A DNA stretch of 51,206 nucleotides, from contig VBGT01000075.1 of the NCBI GenBank assembly GCA_005889475.1, positions 1-51,206 of the forward strand, in the 5' to 3' direction. The notes under the pieces were generated by a model. The model saw nothing but the letters and a program-made list of their open reading frames with translations, was not told the origin of the DNA and made no database searches. The DNA is from Chloroflexota bacterium (GTDB lineage: Bacteria; Chloroflexota; Limnocylindria; Limnocylindrales; CSP1-4). The translations under genes and the position numbers were made by a program. Positions 47,261 through 51,206 of this stretch are shown here, one piece after another (position 1 is the first letter of the stretch; every line of letters begins with the position of its first letter).

Positions 47261-48187
47261 CTAGAGCTCGCTCGTCGTGGCGATGGTGACGTCGCGCGCA
47301 AGGTGGGTATCGAGGGCCCAGGCACGCGCGAGGATTACGTGGAATGTCGCCTGCGCCCGCCCATGCGGCAGCTCGATCGTTGGCAACGGGCGCGGGTCGA
47401 TCGCGCCGGCGATGTCCAGGCCGAGCGAGCCCCCATAGGTGCCCGCCGGGGCGAGGATCGCCGACCAGGCCGTGATCGTCTCGCTCTCGCCTTCGTTGAC
47501 GGTCGCCTCGACCTTGACTCGAATCTCGGCGCGAATCTCCTGGAGCTTGACCGCGCCCGGCATCGAGAGCTCCAGCCGGCCGGTCAGCGACTCGCCGCAC
47601 ACCAGCGGCATGGGCTCGAGCTTGATCGTGCCGGTGATCCCGTCCGATGCGCTGTCGGTCTGCTCGTAGAGCGCGAACTCGCCGACGTGGACGACGCCGG
47701 CCCGGAGTAGCGCCGTGGGCTGGGCGACGACGACCTCGTGTTCGATGCTCGAGTCCAAGCCGCCAGCGATGTCGAGCTTCGCCTCGAACGCCCAATCCAG
47801 GCCCACATCATCGGCGACGAGCGTCGCCGGGCCCATCCCCGGTACGGGCTGTTCGAAGGTCGCCGTCCATGTCTCGCCCTGAGCGATCTGCAGGGGACCG
47901 TGCACCTGCACGGGCTCCCGAAGAAGGTCTTCTCGCGTCGTCACGACCCTGGTGGTGGTCGTGCCATTGGCCCCATGCGTGGTGACCCGATGCCGCCAGT
48001 GCTCCTCCGCGACGAGGCCGACGAGGACGCCGCGCGCCTCGATCGCGCGATCCGCCCTGATCGAGACACGGCCAGAGACCAGGCGGCCGGGGAGCAGGAT
48101 CGATCGGTCGAGCTCGACATGCCACGTGGCACCGCCGGATGAACCCTCCCAGGCCGCGGCGGCCGCCCGCGATTGCGTCTCGGTCAC
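47261..48187 (-). CDS. Arrestin-like/sporulation-control (SpoOM-like) beta-sandwich protein
   Basis: [45 protein letters not shown]...[18 protein letters not shown]; two-lobe beta pattern suggestive of an arrestin-like fold. Confidence 0.55.
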   Translation of the reverse strand: MTETQSRAAAAAWEGSSGGATWHVELDRSILLPGRLVSGRVSIRADRAIEARGVLVGLVAEEHWRHRVTTHGANGTTTTRVVTTREDLLREPVQVHGPLQIAQGETWTATFEQPVPGMGPATLVADDVGLDWAFEAKLDIAGGLDSSIEHEVVVAQPTALLRAGVVHVGEFALYEQTDSASDGITGTIKLEPMPLVCGESLTGRLELSMPGAVKLQEIRAEIRVKVEATVNEGESETITAWSAILAPAGTYGGSLGLDIAGAIDPRPLPTIELPHGRAQATFHVILARAWALDTHLARDVTIATTSEL

Positions 48188-48252
48188 GTCCGAGAGCGTA
48201 CCGGCTCGCCCGGCGCCGCGGCTACCATCGGGCCGAGGGCCTGAGGGACGGG

Positions 48253-49359
48253 ATGCTGACGCTCGACACGATCCGGGGGGCGCCGAAAGCGCTTCTGCAC
48301 GACCATCTCGACGGCGGGCTGCGGCCGGCGACCGTGGTGGACCTCGCTCGCGAGTTCGGCTATCAACGGCTGCCGACGACTGACGTCGACGAGCTCGCGA
48401 GCTGGTTTCGCCGCGGCGCCGACCGCAAGTCGCTGGAGCTGTACCTGGAGACGTTCGAGCACACCGTCGGCGTGCTCCAGGACCGCGACGCGATCATGCG
48501 CGTCGCCGCCGAGTGCGCGGAGGATCTCGCCGCCGACCGCGTCGTCTATGCGGAGGTGCGCTACGCCCCGGAGCTGTCGACCGAGAAGGGCCTGACCCTG
48601 GACGAGGTGGTCGAGGCCAATCTCGAAGGCTTCCGGCTCGGGAGCGCGAGGGCCGCCGAGGCCGGCCAGCCGATCGTCATGAAGGTCCTCGTGACCGCGA
48701 TGCGCCAGGCCGCTCGGTCGGTGGAGGTCGCCGAATGTGCGATCCGCTGGCGCGATGCGGGTGTCGTGGGCTTCGACATCGCGGGGCCCGAGGCCGGCTA
48801 CCGCCCGACGCGCCACCTCGAGGCATTCGAGGCGGTGCGCAAGGAGAACTTCCACATCACGATCCACGCCGGCGAGGGCTTCGGCCTCCCGTCGATCTGG
48901 GAGGCCCTCCAGTTCTGCGGCGCCGAGCGGCTCGGCCACGGCGTCCGCATCGTCGACGACATCACCGCGCTGCCGGATGGCTCGTACTCGCTCGGTCGGC
49001 TGGCGGCGTTCGTGCGCGACCGCCGCGTGCCGCTCGAGATGTGCCCGACCTCGAACGTCCACAGCGGCGCCGCGACCTCGATCGCCGAGCACCCGTTCGA
49101 CCTGCTCCGGCGCCTGCGTTTCCGGGTCACGGTCAACACCGACAACCGACTGATGTCCAACGTGTCCATGTCGAGCGAGCTCAAGGTCCTCGACGAGACC
49201 TTCGGGCTCGGCCTGGGCGAGCTCGAGTGGCTGACGATCAACGCGATGAAGTCGGCCTTCGCGCCGTTCGACGAGCGGCTCCGGATCATCAACGAGGTCG
49301 TGAAGCCCGGCTACGCGCACCTGCGGGCAGCGGAGTCGCGGGTCGTCGCCCACGCGTGA
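48253..49359 (+). CDS. add: Adenosine deaminase
   Basis: [79 protein letters not shown]. Confidence 0.95.
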   Translation: MLTLDTIRGAPKALLHDHLDGGLRPATVVDLAREFGYQRLPTTDVDELASWFRRGADRKSLELYLETFEHTVGVLQDRDAIMRVAAECAEDLAADRVVYAEVRYAPELSTEKGLTLDEVVEANLEGFRLGSARAAEAGQPIVMKVLVTAMRQAARSVEVAECAIRWRDAGVVGFDIAGPEAGYRPTRHLEAFEAVRKENFHITIHAGEGFGLPSIWEALQFCGAERLGHGVRIVDDITALPDGSYSLGRLAAFVRDRRVPLEMCPTSNVHSGAATSIAEHPFDLLRRLRFRVTVNTDNRLMSNVSMSSELKVLDETFGLGLGELEWLTINAMKSAFAPFDERLRIINEVVKPGYAHLRAAESRVVAHA

Positions 49360-49490
49360 CGCCGGCGGACTGTGAGCTCCTTGGACGACCTCAGCGGGCG
49401 GCTCGCGGCGATCCACGAGCAGCTCGACCAGCGGCCGACGTCAGCCTCGCTGTCGCCGTCGGCGAGCCCGCCTCGGAGGCCTGACGCAGC

Positions 49491-49913
49491 TCAGCCGCCG
49501 GTGACGGTCAGCGTGCCCTTCATCCCGAGCTGGTCGTGGCCGTTCAGCTTGCACAGGAAGGTGTACTCGCCTGCGGCGAGCGTGACCGTCGCGTCCTTGG
49601 TCAGCCCGGCCGCGATTGCCTCGACCTTGCTCACCACCTGGTCGCCCTGCAGGATCTCGAGCTCGTGCTCCTGCGTGCCCACGTTCTTGATCGAAAAGGT
49701 GACCGAGCCGGCCGGCACCGTGATCGTCGACGGCGTGAAGGCGTACTCCTTTGCCTCGACCGCGAGCACGCCCGACGGGACCGGCGTGACCGGGCCGGCC
49801 GTCGGTGTCGTCCCGCCGCCGCAGGCGGCAAACACTGCCGCGAGGGCGAGGGGCGCGACGAGGCGCGTGGCGAGGCGTGCGGCGATGTCAGCTGGGCGGC
49901 CGGAACGAAGCAC
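49491..49913 (-). CDS. Cupredoxin-domain lipoprotein
   Basis: Lipobox LALAAVFAAC; YAFTPSTITVPAGSVTFSIKNVGTQEHELEI...GEYTFLCKLNGHDQLGMKGTLTV (candidate Cu ligands H, C, H, M). Confidence 0.85.
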   Translation of the reverse strand: MLRSGRPADIAARLATRLVAPLALAAVFAACGGGTTPTAGPVTPVPSGVLAVEAKEYAFTPSTITVPAGSVTFSIKNVGTQEHELEILQGDQVVSKVEAIAAGLTKDATVTLAAGEYTFLCKLNGHDQLGMKGTLTVTGG

Positions 49914-49966
49914 TGGTGTGGTCCTCCAAGCGGACGCTTCGCATCGCGGGCGAAGCGTCGGGGGTC

Positions 49967-50800
49967 TCAGCCGGCGACGGCGGGTGGCGCCGGTCGGCGG
50001 ATGAGCGGGCGATCGACGATGAACAGCACGAGCACAGGGACGAGGTAGGCAAGGTATCCGAGCAGCTCGAGCACCGTCGGGGCCGACCGGTACCCGAAGA
50101 GGGCGTGGAGGATGCTGCCGACCGCGCTCGTCTCGGAAACCACGCCCTCGAGGTCGAACGCGATGCCGGTGTTGGCGATGAGCCCGGCTTCCCCGAACTC
50201 GTGGATCGCAAACGCGACAAGGCCGGCCGCGACGAAGATCAGGATCGTGCCGGTCACGGTGAAGAACCGGCGAAGGTTGACCCGTCGCCCAGCGACGAAG
50301 ATGGCCCAGCCGGTCGCGATCGCGACGGCAAGCCCCAGGACGCCACCCGCAATCGTGTCGATGCCGGAACCGTTGAAGGACAGCACCGGGATCAGGAACA
50401 ACGCCGTTTCCACCCCCTCGCGGATTACCGCCACGAACGCCAGGGCGACCAGCGCAAACGTCCCGCCGCGCGAGATCGCAAGGTCGACGTCGTGCTCGAG
50501 CTCGCCCTTGATGGCTCGACCCTGGCGGCGCATCCAGAACAGCATCCAGGTCAGGACCGCCACGGCCACCAGCGCCGCGACGCCCTCGGCCGTGGCCTGG
50601 ACGATCTCGGGCAGCTCCTCGATCGTGAGGATGACCGCTACGCCGATCGCGATCGATAGCGCGACGGCACTGGCCACACCCATGGCGATACTCGGCAGGG
50701 CGTCTCGCCGACCGATCCTGACCAGGTACGCGGCGACGATGCCGACGATGAGGGCCGCCTCGAGGCCCTCTCGGAGCATCAGGAAGAAAGTGGCGAGCAT
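49967..50800 (-). CDS. FTR1-family iron permease (EfeU-like)
   Basis: Two REGLE-type motifs (MLREGLEAALIVGI, IREGVETALFL) in a 7-TM protein. Confidence 0.93.
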   Translation of the reverse strand: MLATFFLMLREGLEAALIVGIVAAYLVRIGRRDALPSIAMGVASAVALSIAIGVAVILTIEELPEIVQATAEGVAALVAVAVLTWMLFWMRRQGRAIKGELEHDVDLAISRGGTFALVALAFVAVIREGVETALFLIPVLSFNGSGIDTIAGGVLGLAVAIATGWAIFVAGRRVNLRRFFTVTGTILIFVAAGLVAFAIHEFGEAGLIANTGIAFDLEGVVSETSAVGSILHALFGYRSAPTVLELLGYLAYLVPVLVLFIVDRPLIRRPAPPAVAG

Positions 50801-50817
50801 TGGGTTGCTTGGTGCCT

Positions 50818-50864
50818 CGGACTCAAGCGTTCTTGCGTTGCTGGGTCAAGCGCCCTTGAGTCCG
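50818..50864. promoter_or_regulatory. Long inverted repeat upstream of FTR1 gene
   Basis: CGGACTCAAG (50818-50827) and CTTGAGTCCG (50855-50864), 10-bp perfect arms; minus-strand TAGCCT at 50866-50871. Confidence 0.6.
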
Positions 50865-50925
50865 AAGGCTAGCATGGAATTTTCGGGGGTGCCACGGCGG
50901 AAATACCGCCTCCGCGCGCTTGCGC

Positions 50926-51206
50926 CTACGACAGGCCCAACGTCCGCAGGTACGGCTCGATGGTCGTCCGCCACGAGGCGAATGTGCCCGACCCGGTGGT
51001 CAAGGTGGCAACGATCGCGCGGTCCGACCGGACCCCGAACACCGCCAGGAAGTGCAGCTGACGGCCCTGGGCGGTGCCCGTGTACTCGAGCACCTCGAGC
51101 GTCGCGCCCGAGGCATCGACCTGGGCCTCCGAGACCACCTTGAAGTCGGCGATCAATGCCGGCGCGTTGGCGACCGAGGCCGTCGTGTAGTCGGCGAGGC
51201 TCATCC
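50926..51206 (-). CDS. Hypothetical protein, possibly truncated by window edge (LpqN/PsbP-like?)
   Basis: VSEAQVDASGATLEVLEYTGTAQGRQLHFLAVFGVRSDRAIVATLTTGSGTFASWRTTIEPYLRTL. Confidence 0.55.
   Translation of the reverse strand, partial: MSLADYTTASVANAPALIADFKVVSEAQVDASGATLEVLEYTGTAQGRQLHFLAVFGVRSDRAIVATLTTGSGTFASWRTTIEPYLRTLGLS

Noticed and set aside
46469-47710. 413-aa plus-strand ORF antisense to the LuxR-ATPase gene
   Set aside because: Low-information antisense ORF crossing two real genes.
49372-49484. Possible small protein VSSLDDLSGRLAAIHEQLDQRP... after add
   Set aside because: The start looks protein-like but the frame soon runs antisense into the cupredoxin gene; could be a frameshifted short gene, not supportable from this sequence alone.
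1-51206. CRISPR arrays, tRNA/rRNA genes, transposons, prophage
   Set aside because: No regularly spaced repeats, cloverleaf-like segments, transposase/integrase ORFs or phage structural genes were recognised by eye.

Overview
High-GC bacterial chromosomal window (Chloroflexota- or Actinobacteria-like by gene content; this is inference). It is densely coded on both strands, with no rRNA, tRNA, CRISPR or transposase seen. The left half is a phosphate/arsenic neighbourhood: a PhoB/RegX3-like regulator, a PiT transporter, a DUF47 Pit accessory protein, a PhoR-like kinase coupled to two phosphodiesterase-type genes, divergent arsM/arsR, and an overlapping pstS-pstC-pstA-pstB-phoU-arsC-sixA operon. 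The right half has two ABC-2 exporters, a pseudo DNA ligase, deoC, a KAS/cyclase/flavoprotein/methyltransferase mini-cluster, a Hint-domain lipoprotein, a frameshifted aldehyde dehydrogenase next to a truncated paralogue, a large LuxR-ATPase regulator, and FTR1 iron permease plus cupredoxin. Strongest observations: (1) the same 8-2-8 palindrome ATCGGTCG-NN-CGACCGAT lies upstream of the LuxR-ATPase gene and of a convergent DUF4242 nickel-binding-like/secreted-protein operon; (2) an unannotated 16-codon Cys-rich ORF (MSACDCPCGPSCPCGC) with a perfect Shine-Dalgarno lies just downstream of arsM; (3) a DNA-ligase-fold protein has lost its catalytic lysines; (4) a lipoprotein ends in a Hint domain; (5) many genes show a TAnnnT -10 element 6-10 nt from the start codon, predicting leaderless transcripts. 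Family names come from reading translated motifs; no database search was run.
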